Below, one piece after another: positions 24,923 through 33,554 of a DNA stretch of 38,315 nucleotides. The stretch comes from an uncultured Pelagibacteraceae bacterium (lineage in GTDB: Bacteria; Pseudomonadota; Alphaproteobacteria; Pelagibacterales; Pelagibacteraceae). Location: contig CACBYC010000013.1 of assembly GCA_902543405.1 (NCBI GenBank), forward strand, positions 1 through 38,315, given 5' to 3'. The position numbers and the translations under genes are program-made. How positions within the stretch are numbered: the first letter of the stretch is position 1; every line of letters starts with the position of its first letter. The notes under the pieces were generated by a model. The model saw only the letters and a program-made list of their open reading frames with translations. It was not told the DNA's origin and made no database searches.

Positions 24923-24981
24923 TAGGTGATTTGAAAATGTCTAAAATGGGTTCAACTTTAAGTTGTATTTGATGTCACCTA
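24923..24981. promoter_or_regulatory. Candidate regulatory region of the tauABC / tpa-ald divergon
   Basis: The 228-base gap between tauA and the aminotransferase holds TGTCTAAAATGGG (24938-24950), the inverse of the motif repeated before the winged-helix regulator. It is flanked by an inverted repeat TAGGTGA (24923-24929) / TCACCTA (24975-24981), with an odd palindrome CAACTTTAAGTTG (24953-24965) between them. The first matches another locus in this window and is the stronger signal; the palindromes may be additional sites. Confidence 0.5.
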
Positions 24982-25066
24982 ATGACATACTTATAATGCA
25001 TAGAAATTATTTTCTATTTTTTTATTTTAGTCTATGAAAGAGTAATAATTACATTAAAAAATTTTT

Positions 25067-26410
25067 ATGAGTTCAGAAAAACCACAAATACCAAATTCTT
25101 TAAATGAACATTGGATGCCATTTTCATCCAATAGAGATTTTAAAGCAAACCCTAGATTAATTGTTGAGGCAAAAGGTGTTTATTTAAAAAATCATCAAGG
25201 CAAGACACAGATCGATGCAAGTTCAGGATTATTTTGTAATCCATTGGGACATGGTAGAGAAGAAATAATTGAGGCAATCACAAAACAATTAAGAACAGTA
25301 GACTACGCTCAACCATTCCAACAAGGCTTTGGTGGATCATTTGAATTAGCAACAAGAATTTCAAAACATACACCAGGAAATTTAAATAGAATTTTTTATA
25401 CTATTTGTGGGTCAACTGCAGTTGAAACAGCAATAAAAATTTCAGTAGCTTATCATAAAGCTAGAGGTGAAGGGGAACGATTTAGATTTGTAGGAAGAGA
25501 AAGAGCTTACCACGGTATGAATATTGGAGCAACCTCAGTCGGCGGAATGATCAACAATGTTAAAACATTTGCTAGTGTATTGATGCCGGGTGTTGTTCAT
25601 ATGAGACATACGCATTTACCAGAACATAAATTTATATCAGGCCAACCAGAAACAGGTGTCGAAATTGCTGAAGACTTAGAAAGAATTTGTACAAACTTTG
25701 GATCAGAAAATATTGCAGCATGTATTGTAGAACCAATTGCAGGATCTACAGGAACTCTAGTCCCACCAAAAGGATATTTACAAAGACTAAGAGAAATTTG
25801 TGATAAGCACGGCATATTATTAATTTTTGATGAAGTTATAACTGGATGGGGAAGAACTGGCTCTCCATTTGCATCACAAGAATATGGTGTTACACCAGAT
25901 ATTATAACTATGGCAAAAGCTACAACAAATGGAATAAGTCCTTTGGGTGCAGTTGCATGCAAAGAAGAAATCTATGATACGGTAATGGATGGATCACCAA
26001 AAGGATCTATAGAATTATTTCATGGTTACACATACTCAGGAATACCTGTTTCTGTTGCAGCAGGTTTAGCTGTTCAAGATATATTTGAAAAAGAAGATAT
26101 ATTTAATAGAGCTAAAAATTTAGCACCATATTTCCAAGAAGGTTTGATGTCTTTAAAAGATATAGACGTTGTTGATAACATAAGAGGTTATGGAATGATG
26201 GGTGGAATTGATATTAAAATGGATAAAAAACCTGGAGCAGCAGGATTTACATGCTTTAAACACTGTTATGATGCTGGAGTGAATTTTAAAGCAACAGGGG
26301 ATTGTTTAATTATTGCACCAATGTTTATTTGTGAAAAAAAACATATCGATGAAATAATAGATAAATTAAGAACAGGGATTACAAATTATTCAAAAAGCAA
26401 AAAAAATTAA
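25067..26410 (+). CDS. tpa: Omega-amino acid:pyruvate aminotransferase, probably taurine:pyruvate
   Basis: A 447-residue PLP-dependent class III aminotransferase. PLP is bound by K284 in TMAKATTNG, with D255 in LLIFDEVITGWGR and GSTAVETAIK (115-124). The N-terminal wording (HWMPFSSNRDFKANPRLI) is also that of beta-alanine/omega-amino acid:pyruvate enzymes, so sequence alone does not separate the two. The context does: divergent tauABC and a following alanine dehydrogenase that turns the alanine product back to pyruvate. It would convert taurine to sulfoacetaldehyde. The sulfoacetaldehyde-consuming enzyme (xsc) is not in the window. Confidence 0.85.
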   Translation: MSSEKPQIPNSLNEHWMPFSSNRDFKANPRLIVEAKGVYLKNHQGKTQIDASSGLFCNPLGHGREEIIEAITKQLRTVDYAQPFQQGFGGSFELATRISKHTPGNLNRIFYTICGSTAVETAIKISVAYHKARGEGERFRFVGRERAYHGMNIGATSVGGMINNVKTFASVLMPGVVHMRHTHLPEHKFISGQPETGVEIAEDLERICTNFGSENIAACIVEPIAGSTGTLVPPKGYLQRLREICDKHGILLIFDEVITGWGRTGSPFASQEYGVTPDIITMAKATTNGISPLGAVACKEEIYDTVMDGSPKGSIELFHGYTYSGIPVSVAAGLAVQDIFEKEDIFNRAKNLAPYFQEGLMSLKDIDVVDNIRGYGMMGGIDIKMDKKPGAAGFTCFKHCYDAGVNFKATGDCLIIAPMFICEKKHIDEIIDKLRTGITNYSKSKKN

Positions 26411-26419
26411 TCCACTTAT

Positions 26420-27535
26420 ATGAAAATAGGTGTTCCAAAAGAAATAAAGTCTCAAGAAAATAGAATTGGCCTTACTCCTGAAAGTGTAAAAATACTAACC
26501 TCAAATGGAAATGAGGTGCTAGTAGAAAATAATGGTGGTTTTGAAGCTGGATTTTATAATGAACAATATAAATCTGCAGGTGCAAAAATTTTAGATAAAG
26601 CTGAAGATATTTTTGATGATGCAGAAATAATCGTAAAAGTAAAAGAACCACAACCAAGCGAGGTAAAAATGATTAAAGAAAATCAAATTGTTTTTACATA
26701 TTTACATCTAGCGGCTGCAAAAGAACTTACTAAAGGCTTAGTAGACTCTAAATCAGTTTGTATTGCTTATGAAACGGTTACTGACAACAACGGTAGATTA
26801 CCTTTATTAGCTCCAATGAGTGCAGTTGCTGGAAGAATGTCAGTTCAAGCCGGTGCACATTGCCTTGAAAAAAATCAAAAGGGAAGAGGACTTCTTTTAG
26901 GAGGAGCGCCTGGTGTTGATCCTGGAAATGTAGTGATTTTGGGTGGTGGAGTTGTTGGTGAAAATGCAGCAATTATTGCCACAGGTATGAAAGCAAAAGT
27001 TCATATAGTAGATAAATCAGAGCAAAGACTAAACGAATTATCAAAAAAATTTGGTGATCTTATAATACCAAAATTGAGTGATGAAACTGATTTAGAAAAA
27101 TTAATTTCAGAATGTGATTTATTAGTTGGAGGTGTTTTAATACCAGGTGCAGAAGCACCAAAACTTGTCACAAAAAAGATGCTTAAAAACATGAAAAGAG
27201 GATCAGTAATAGTTGATGTTGCAATAGATCAAGGAGGATGCGTTGAAACAAGTAAACCTACCACATTCGCTGAACCAACATACATTGTAGATGATATTGT
27301 TCATTATTGTGTAGCAAATATGCCAGGTGGTGTCCCTAGAACATCAACTATCGCATTAAATAATGCTACGCTTCCTTTTTTAAACAGAATAGCTAGTGAT
27401 GGTTATTATAAAGCTTTAAAAGATGATCCAAATTTCTTAGCTGGCTTAAATGTCCATAAGGGTGAAGTGACATACAAAGCAGTTGCAGATGTTTTCGGAT
27501 ATAATTATTTAAGTGCAGGTGAGGCTTTAAATTAA
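26420..27535 (+). CDS. ald: Alanine dehydrogenase
   Basis: A 371-residue NAD-dependent enzyme that deaminates alanine to pyruvate and ammonium. It begins MKIGVPKEIKSQENRIGLTP, carries FTYLHLAAAKEL (about residues 93-104), and has the NAD-binding VVILGGGVVGENAA motif near 171-184. It starts 9 bases after the aminotransferase and is clearly in the same operon, regenerating the pyruvate acceptor and releasing nitrogen. Its stop overlaps the stop of tesA by three bases. Confidence 0.95.
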   Translation: MKIGVPKEIKSQENRIGLTPESVKILTSNGNEVLVENNGGFEAGFYNEQYKSAGAKILDKAEDIFDDAEIIVKVKEPQPSEVKMIKENQIVFTYLHLAAAKELTKGLVDSKSVCIAYETVTDNNGRLPLLAPMSAVAGRMSVQAGAHCLEKNQKGRGLLLGGAPGVDPGNVVILGGGVVGENAAIIATGMKAKVHIVDKSEQRLNELSKKFGDLIIPKLSDETDLEKLISECDLLVGGVLIPGAEAPKLVTKKMLKNMKRGSVIVDVAIDQGGCVETSKPTTFAEPTYIVDDIVHYCVANMPGGVPRTSTIALNNATLPFLNRIASDGYYKALKDDPNFLAGLNVHKGEVTYKAVADVFGYNYLSAGEALN

Positions 27536-28143
27536 TTAATCAAACTAGTTATCTTTTTTTCAATATTTTTGCTTATAATTTGAACACCTTTAGGATTTGG
27601 ATGCATCCCGTCCTCAAGATTTAGCTCTGGCTTTAAGGCAACACCTTCTAGAAGAAAAGGTAAAAAAGTTAAGCTATATTTATCTGAAAGGTTAGAGTAA
27701 ATTATATTAAATTTATCTCTGTATTCTTTACCATGACTTTCAGGGGCAATCATACCTGCTAATATAATTTTAATATTTTTATCAATTATAATTTTAATTA
27801 TTTTCTCTAAATTTTCTTTTGTCTCTTTTGGCTTTATACCTCTTAACATATCATTTGCGCCTAAACCCAAAACCAAAATATCAATATTCTTTTCAGATAT
27901 AGTCCAATTTATTCTATTTAAACCTCCCGCAGTTGTATCACCTGAGACACTTGCATTTATAATTCTGACATTTAATCCATTATTATTTAAATTTTTTTGA
28001 AGCACTGTGGACAAATGGTCTTCTTTATTAAGTCCGTATCCAGCCATCAAACTATCTCCAAATAAAACAATTTTATTCTCAGCATTTACCCCAAATGCAA
28101 CTAGACATAATATAATTATTTTAATAATACATTTTTTAAACAT
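27532..28143 (-). CDS. tesA: GDSL esterase/lysophospholipase TesA-like
   Basis: A 203-residue periplasmic SGNH hydrolase. A signal peptide covers about 1-21 (ending NA), the nucleophile S31 is in LFGDSLMAGYG, block III is GLGANDM, and the catalytic Asp-His pair is in DGMHPNPKG near the end. It hydrolyses acyl thioesters, esters or lysophospholipids. Its start codon overlaps, as CATG, that of the divergent ATPase gene, reproducing the conserved tesA/ybbA/ybbP neighbourhood of other proteobacteria. Both ends of this gene overlap neighbours. Confidence 0.92.
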   Translation of the reverse strand: MFKKCIIKIIILCLVAFGVNAENKIVLFGDSLMAGYGLNKEDHLSTVLQKNLNNNGLNVRIINASVSGDTTAGGLNRINWTISEKNIDILVLGLGANDMLRGIKPKETKENLEKIIKIIIDKNIKIILAGMIAPESHGKEYRDKFNIIYSNLSDKYSLTFLPFLLEGVALKPELNLEDGMHPNPKGVQIISKNIEKKITSLIN

Positions 28144-28807
28144 GACTAAACTTCTTAAACTAACAGATGTGAACTTAAACTATAATACTGATAACAATCT
28201 TATAAATGTTTTACAAGATGTAAGCTTTGAGGTTGATTATAAGGAAACAATATCTGTGGTAGGAGAAAGTGGGTCAGGAAAGACAAGCTTAATAATGCTG
28301 ATAGGCGGTTTGGAAAAAGTATCTTCAGGAAAAATTGAATTTAAAAACTTTGAGATTTCGAGTTTAAAAGAAGATGAGATTTCAGAGATAAGACGAAAGG
28401 ATATTGGCATTGTTTTTCAATCATTTTATTTAATTCCCAATTATACAGCTATAGAAAATGTGAGTTTAGCATTAGAAATTAATAAAATTAAAGATCCAAT
28501 TAATAAAGCAAAAGAAATTCTAGATAAATTTGGCCTTGGAAAAAGGTTAAATAATTTACCCAGTCAATTATCTGGGGGAGAACAGCAGAGAGTAGCAATT
28601 GCACGTTCAATTATTATGAAGCCTGAATTAATTTTAGCAGATGAGCCTACTGGAAATTTAGATAGTGAAAATTCTGAGCTAATCTCAAATATTCTTTTTG
28701 ATTATGTGAAAGAAGAAAATGCAAGTTTAATTATGGTTACGCACGATAATAAATTGGCAAATCTTTCTAAGAGAATTATTAAAATAAAGGATGGTAAAAT
28801 TGAATAA
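28142..28807 (+). CDS. ybbA: ABC transporter ATPase, LolD/YbbA type
   Basis: A 221-residue ATPase. Walker A GESGSGKTS is at 41-49, the Q-loop at FQSFYLIPNYTAIENV, the signature LSGGEQQRVAIAR at about 141-153 and Walker B LILADEPTGNLDSE. I chose the ATG at 28142, from which the MTKLLKLTDVNL start matches the family; an in-frame extension upstream to 28007 is antisense to tesA and unlikely. It partners the FtsX-like permease that overlaps its end. The pair belongs to the MacB-type mechanotransmission class, thought to extrude lipidic molecules together with TesA. Confidence 0.9.
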   Translation: MTKLLKLTDVNLNYNTDNNLINVLQDVSFEVDYKETISVVGESGSGKTSLIMLIGGLEKVSSGKIEFKNFEISSLKEDEISEIRRKDIGIVFQSFYLIPNYTAIENVSLALEINKIKDPINKAKEILDKFGLGKRLNNLPSQLSGGEQQRVAIARSIIMKPELILADEPTGNLDSENSELISNILFDYVKEENASLIMVTHDNKLANLSKRIIKIKDGKIE

Positions 28808-31325
28808 AAATCAAAATTTTGGTCTTTATTTTAAATATGCTCTTAGAGATTTAACAAGAAGTTATAATAAGATCTCAAGTATAATTATTACGCTTTTTAT
28901 TAGTCTCTTTATTTTAAGTTCTATAATGACAATTGAAGATAGTCTAGAAAATGAACTTAATGAAAATGCAAAATTATTATTAGGGGGTGATATAGAAATT
29001 GACTACAACAATAGAGAAGGTGATCAAACTAAAATAGATAAAATTACTAAATTTGCTACAGTCTCTCAAATGGTTGAATTTAGTACAATGATCTCAACTG
29101 TAAATAAAAAAATCAATAAAACTTCATTTACTAGAGTAAAATCAGTTGATCAATTTTATCCATTGTATGGCAATGCACTCTATGAACCCAATGACGCTTT
29201 AGAAAAATTAAATCAGATAGAAAGTTCAATACTAGTAAATGAAAATATTTTTAAAAATTTAAACTTAAAAATAAATGACATTGTAAAAGTTCAAAACCAA
29301 GAGTTTAAAGTTATTGGTATAGTTAAAGTTTTACCAGATATTGGAGGTGCATTTGTATTTGGAGATTTTGCCTTAACAGGTAAAAAAACCTTAGATAAAT
29401 TAGATCTAAATACCCTTGGTAGTTTTTTAAATTATGAATATAAAGTTAAATTTAATAAATCTATTAACAGTAAAGAGGGCATTAAAAGAGTAGAGAGCTT
29501 ATTTAAAGATCAAAATAGAGTTAGATTAAGATATCCTGAAAACTCAGCGGGAGGCATTAGACGGATTGTTGATAATTTCTCACAATTTTTATCACTTGTA
29601 TCAATAAGTGCTATGTTAATTGCTGGCATTGGTATAGCGAATACTCTTCTATCATTTATAAACCAAAAAAATTCATCAATTGCAGTTCAAAAAGCAATAG
29701 GTGTATTTTCTGGAAATATAAAAATAATATATTATTTACAATTAGCTATCTTACTAGTCTTAATCACCGTATTTTCATATGGGTTAAGTTTTTTTTTAAT
29801 CCCAATAGTCGATAAATATATTTCAGATGGTTTGGGTTTAAATATAGAAGCAAGTTTTTCTATTATAAATTTAATAATAGTTTTTTTAGTTGGAATGTTG
29901 GTAATGATAATATTTTCTATACCAACTGTTAATTCTATAGATCAAGTTAAAGCATCAAATTTATTTAGAAATGTATTTCAAAGTCTTCAATTTAATTATT
30001 CAGTGAAATCAGTAATAATTAGCATAGTATTATTACTAATATTGATTAGTCTTTTTGCAATTAGGTCTTCAATACCATTTTATAGTGTTGGATATTTCGT
30101 ATCATTTTTTATTTGTTTATTAATTTTTTATTATCTTTCTGTAACAATTATTCATTTATTAAAAAAATACAAAAATTCTAAGATTTTAGTAAAAATAGCT
30201 GTTAAAAATATAACTCAATCAAAAAGTATCACACCCATTACAATAATGTCTTTAGGTCTTGGAATGACACTTTTGTTAACGCTGGCATTTGTAGGCTCAA
30301 ATTTTAAAAGAGAAATTTCCAAATCTATTCCAGAAATTGCACCAGATTATTTTTTCTTAGGAATTCAAAATGATCAACGAGAAAAATTCGAAAAAATAAT
30401 ATTTAATTCTGATAATAAGTCAAAATTAGAGGTAGTTCCTATGGTTTCAGCAGGTCTTGTAAAAATAAATGGGATAGATCCCAATTCTTATATCAAAAAT
30501 ACTAATGACAGTTATTGGGTTATAATGAATGATAGAAGAATATCTTGGTCAGATGAGATACCAAAAGATAATCCTTTAACACAAGGCAAGTGGTGGGATT
30601 TATCAAGCCCAGACAAACTACAAATTTCTTTGGATAGCAAAGTGGCAAAAGATTTTGGAGTAAAAATTGGAGATATATTCACTCTCAACATTTACGGAAG
30701 AGAAATAGATGGCGAGGTAGTAAATTTTAGACTAGTTGATTATAGAGATCTGAGCATTAATTTTGCAATGTTGCTAAACCCTCAATTTGCAAATAAAATT
30801 CCACATGAATACCTTTCGACAGTAAAGTTTAATAATATTGATAAATTCGATGATATTAATTTTTTAAACAAATTCCCTAGTGTTTCTATTGTAAAAATTT
30901 CTGATTATTTAACAAAAGTAACTGATGTTCTCAATAAAGTATTTATAGCGGTCATTATAATTTCAACTGTTACAGTGATAATAGGATTGGTTGTTATATC
31001 CAGTGCAATTATAGTACAAGGAAAAATAAAAACTTTCCAAAATTTAGTTTTTAAGATTTTAGGGTTTTCAAAAAAAGAAATAATTTACTCATCTTTAATT
31101 GAATTTATAATTACATTTTTTTCTATAATTCTTTTTTCTACAATTTTTTCTATAATTTCATCAAAATTTATTATTGAAAATATTTTTCAACTAAAATGGC
31201 TATTTGAATTTGATATATTCTTAAATGTAACAATTACAGTTGGATTAGTAACAATGGTATTGATAGTTTTTACAAACCTTAAGTATCTAAGTCCAAAAGT
31301 TTATCCACTTGTTAGAAATGAATAA
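28791..31325 (+). CDS. ybbP: FtsX-like ABC permease, YbbP type
   Basis: A large permease of 844 residues with the YbbP layout: an N-terminal helix (about 25-45), a periplasmic domain, three FtsX helices (about 265-385), then a second helix pair (about 405-460), a further periplasmic domain and three closing helices (about 715-840). The ATG at 28791 lies inside ybbA, overlapping by 17 bases; a TTG at 28800 is an alternative start. Expected to form the membrane part of the YbbA-YbbP complex acting with TesA. Substrate unknown. Confidence 0.88.
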   Translation: MVKLNKNQNFGLYFKYALRDLTRSYNKISSIIITLFISLFILSSIMTIEDSLENELNENAKLLLGGDIEIDYNNREGDQTKIDKITKFATVSQMVEFSTMISTVNKKINKTSFTRVKSVDQFYPLYGNALYEPNDALEKLNQIESSILVNENIFKNLNLKINDIVKVQNQEFKVIGIVKVLPDIGGAFVFGDFALTGKKTLDKLDLNTLGSFLNYEYKVKFNKSINSKEGIKRVESLFKDQNRVRLRYPENSAGGIRRIVDNFSQFLSLVSISAMLIAGIGIANTLLSFINQKNSSIAVQKAIGVFSGNIKIIYYLQLAILLVLITVFSYGLSFFLIPIVDKYISDGLGLNIEASFSIINLIIVFLVGMLVMIIFSIPTVNSIDQVKASNLFRNVFQSLQFNYSVKSVIISIVLLLILISLFAIRSSIPFYSVGYFVSFFICLLIFYYLSVTIIHLLKKYKNSKILVKIAVKNITQSKSITPITIMSLGLGMTLLLTLAFVGSNFKREISKSIPEIAPDYFFLGIQNDQREKFEKIIFNSDNKSKLEVVPMVSAGLVKINGIDPNSYIKNTNDSYWVIMNDRRISWSDEIPKDNPLTQGKWWDLSSPDKLQISLDSKVAKDFGVKIGDIFTLNIYGREIDGEVVNFRLVDYRDLSINFAMLLNPQFANKIPHEYLSTVKFNNIDKFDDINFLNKFPSVSIVKISDYLTKVTDVLNKVFIAVIIISTVTVIIGLVVISSAIIVQGKIKTFQNLVFKILGFSKKEIIYSSLIEFIITFFSIILFSTIFSIISSKFIIENIFQLKWLFEFDIFLNVTITVGLVTMVLIVFTNLKYLSPKVYPLVRNE

Positions 31326-31351
31326 GATTTAATATTTTGTAGATTTTAGTT

Positions 31352-31747
31352 TTAAATAGAAGCCTTTAAAGCTTCATAAATTAAATCCTCTGTAGTTTCA
31401 CCAATACTTCTATAAACTTCTGTATCACCCTTGAAGATTAATAGAGTAGTTTGATAAAGAACATCAAACGAATTTGCTATATCCCTATTTGTTACGTCAA
31501 ATGAAAAATATTCGATATTATCGAATTTAATATCTAATAATTCACCTTCTTTTTTTGCTTTTTGCAAAACTTTCATTTGATTTGCACAAGATCCACAATA
31601 TTCGATCCAAGAACTGATAACTATAATTTTACCCTCAGACTGGGCTTTGCTGAACAAATCTTTATCAAATGTAGTTTTCTTTTCCATTGAATTTGCAGCA
31701 AATGCAAAAAAACAGAAAATAAAAATAAAAAACTTTTTCATAGACAT
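31352..31747 (-). CDS. Small secreted thioredoxin-fold protein
   Basis: A 131-residue protein with a hydrophobic signal peptide (about 1-20) and a thioredoxin-like domain whose active site is C51-G-S-C54 in SSWIEYCGSCANQMKVL. The later SFDVTNRDIANSFDVLYQTTLLIFKGD segment matches the strand before the cis-proline of thioredoxins, but threonine replaces the cis-proline (TTLLIF). It resembles the C-terminal domain of DsbD, so a role in passing electrons in the periplasm is likely. ATG codons exist at residues 1 and 3. Partner unknown. Confidence 0.75.
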   Translation of the reverse strand: MSMKKFFIFIFCFFAFAANSMEKKTTFDKDLFSKAQSEGKIIVISSWIEYCGSCANQMKVLQKAKKEGELLDIKFDNIEYFSFDVTNRDIANSFDVLYQTTLLIFKGDTEVYRSIGETTEDLIYEALKASI

Positions 31748-31839
31748 CGTAAATTTACACCTTTAGGCAACTAAAGAAAATAATTTATAGTGACACATCT
31801 GTTTCCAATTTAGGCTGAAAATTCAATAAAATTTCTTCT

Positions 31840-31864
31840 CTAGGCTTCAATCTACGAAGCCTAG
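31840..31864 (-). other. Hairpin in the 5' leader of the thioredoxin-like gene
   Basis: CTAGGCTTC (31840-31848) and GAAGCCTAG (31856-31864) pair perfectly over 9 bases with a 7-base loop. On the minus strand a TATAAT lies just upstream (31871-31866), so a transcript would start at or in the hairpin, which would then cap the 5' end of a leader of about 110 bases. There is no T-run on either side, so it is not a terminator. Confidence 0.4.
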
Positions 31865-31953
31865 TATTATAATTAACTTATAATAAGAGAGAGAAATTAT
31901 TAATTACAACATTATTTATATTTTAGGAGCGCTAATAGTGAATAATAGCTATG

Positions 31954-31959
31954 TATAAT
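31954..31959 (+). promoter_or_regulatory. Candidate -10 box for the thiV riboswitch transcript
   Basis: A consensus TATAAT lies about 60 bases before the riboswitch P1 stem. No convincing -35 is seen 17 bases upstream, so this rests on the -10 alone. Confidence 0.35.
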
Positions 31960-32013
31960 TCATATAGTTGCTTAACATCTCTCTTTACTTATATACCATT
32001 TAATATAAAAATT

Positions 32014-32080
32014 ATTTTGGGGTGCCATATGGCTGAGAAATACCCAAAGAACCTGTCCGGTAATTCAGAAAGGGAAAAAT
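32014..32080 (+). ncRNA. TPP riboswitch (THI element), compact form
   Basis: The conserved THI-box parts are in order: GGGGTGCC (32019-32026), a tetraloop-closed P3 (GCC-ATAT-GGC), GGCTGAGAAATACCC (32031-32045), AACCTG (32050-32055) and AGGGAAA (32071-32077). P2 is GGGGT with ACCC, and P1 can form between ATTTT (32014-32018) and the AAAAT that runs into the start codon. AGGGA is also the only Shine-Dalgarno-like sequence, so binding of thiamine pyrophosphate should block translation. P5 is shorter than in E. coli thiM. Confidence 0.9.
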
Positions 32081-33509
32081 GGATCAAATAAACATATTAA
32101 ATCAATCATCTGCAATTTTATTAACCTTAATTATTAGTATCATTTTTGTAATAGTTGGCCTTGTATATTCAAAAAAATATCAAGGGTTAAACAATTATTT
32201 AGTTGCAAGTAGATCTGTAGGGACTTTTTCACTAACAACTAGTTTAGTTGCATCTGCTCTAGGTGCATGGATTTTATTTGGTCCGGCATCAGCAGCAACT
32301 TGGGGAGGAATAGGGGCTGTTATTGGATATTCTCTAGGTACTGCATTCCCTCTTTTTATCTTAACTTATTTGGGAAAAAAATTTAGAGATAATTATCCAA
32401 GAGGGAAATCTTTAATTGAAGTTGTAAGATCTAGATTTGGCTCACTATTATTTAAGCTGATTTTGTTTTTATCAATTTTTTATATGTCGATTTTTTTAAT
32501 TGCAGAGGTTACTGCAGTTTCAATTTTAATAAACTATATTTCAGGAACAGATTTATGGATTACAGCTTCAATCGTAATCATAAGTTCGCTCATATATACT
32601 TTGTACGGAGGGTTAAGAGCCTCAATTTTTACAGATAATATTCAATTCATAGTATTTGTTCTATTATTATTAATATCATTTTCATATTTAATCTCCTTTA
32701 ACTCAAATGAGTTTAGTTTCGAATTTATAAAACAGAACAAACCAAATTTAATAAGCCCAGGTTACTTGCCAAATTTCACTGCTGGCTTAACATTTTTTAT
32801 AGCTGTAGCAGCAACCAATCTTTTTCATCAGGGAAATTGGCAAAGAGTTTATGCTGCTAAAGATAATAGAGTTTTAAAGAATAGTTTAATTGTCTCATTT
32901 TTAATAATCATACCAATAGTATTTATGATGGGTTTTGCAGGATTAATTGCAACTTCTCAAAACTCAAATGTTATTACTGATCTTGCATTTTTTTCTTTAT
33001 TGCTGAAAGATAATGCTATTTCTTTATCAGTTATAATTATCGTTTTAGCAATTTCTTTAACAGTAAGCAGTATAGATACTTTAGTAAATGCTATTTCAAG
33101 CCTAATAATTGTCGATGGGAATAAAGTCTTAAAATTTAAAGGTGACTACTTAAAACTTTCAAAGCAAATAATAATAATAATCTCTATAATTTCATTTTTT
33201 GTAGCATCAAAAGGATTGAGTATTTTATATTTATTTTTATTGGCTGATTTATTTTGTTGCGCAGCAGTACTAAGTATATTTTTTGGATTTTACTCTAAAA
33301 AGTTTAATGAAAAAAACGCATATGTATCAATTATCGTTGGCTTGATCGGAGGAATTCTTTTATTTCCCAGTCCTGACTTTTCAAAATCAATTCTGGTCGG
33401 AATATTACTGCCAATAGATTTTTTACCGGCATTTGTCTCTCAATCCTTGCTGTTTTGTTCTTTTGTAGTTGCAACATTTTTACCCATTTTAACTTGGAAA
33501 CTAAAGTAA
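32079..33509 (+). CDS. thiV: Sodium:solute symporter under TPP control, probable HMP transporter ThiV
   Basis: A 476-residue, roughly 13-helix member of the sodium:solute symporter (SSS) family; typical segments are SLTTSLVASALGAWILFGPASAA, LYGGLRASIFTDNIQFIVF and ATNLFHQGNWQRVYAAKD (about residues 245-262). The ATG lies at the 3' edge of a TPP riboswitch, which ties it to thiamine nutrition. In SAR11 bacteria such a riboswitch-linked symporter was named ThiV and proposed to import the pyrimidine precursor HMP, for which these bacteria are auxotrophic. Specificity is from that knowledge and context, not from residues. Confidence 0.88.
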   Translation: MDQINILNQSSAILLTLIISIIFVIVGLVYSKKYQGLNNYLVASRSVGTFSLTTSLVASALGAWILFGPASAATWGGIGAVIGYSLGTAFPLFILTYLGKKFRDNYPRGKSLIEVVRSRFGSLLFKLILFLSIFYMSIFLIAEVTAVSILINYISGTDLWITASIVIISSLIYTLYGGLRASIFTDNIQFIVFVLLLLISFSYLISFNSNEFSFEFIKQNKPNLISPGYLPNFTAGLTFFIAVAATNLFHQGNWQRVYAAKDNRVLKNSLIVSFLIIIPIVFMMGFAGLIATSQNSNVITDLAFFSLLLKDNAISLSVIIIVLAISLTVSSIDTLVNAISSLIIVDGNKVLKFKGDYLKLSKQIIIIISIISFFVASKGLSILYLFLLADLFCCAAVLSIFFGFYSKKFNEKNAYVSIIVGLIGGILLFPSPDFSKSILVGILLPIDFLPAFVSQSLLFCSFVVATFLPILTWKLK

Positions 33510-33554
33510 ACCATTATTTACATCTTGTTAATATAAATATATTATAAATTAATT

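Larger units (their letters stand above)
31748..32018. other. Intergenic region between the thioredoxin-like gene and thiV
   Basis: No protein or tRNA is visible here. It holds a 9-base perfect inverted repeat at 31840-31864, a TATAAT at 31866-31871 on the minus strand next to that repeat, a TATAAT at 31954-31959 on the plus strand, and then the TPP riboswitch that begins at about 32014. Confidence 0.6.

Noticed and set aside
28007-28141. N-terminal extension of the YbbA-type ATPase
   Set aside because: These 45 residues are antisense to tesA and precede the family's normal start; the ATG at 28142 is preferred.
31846-31856. TTCAATC as the T-loop of a tRNA
   Set aside because: The flanking bases do not form an acceptor or anticodon stem; the inverted repeat is a simple hairpin.
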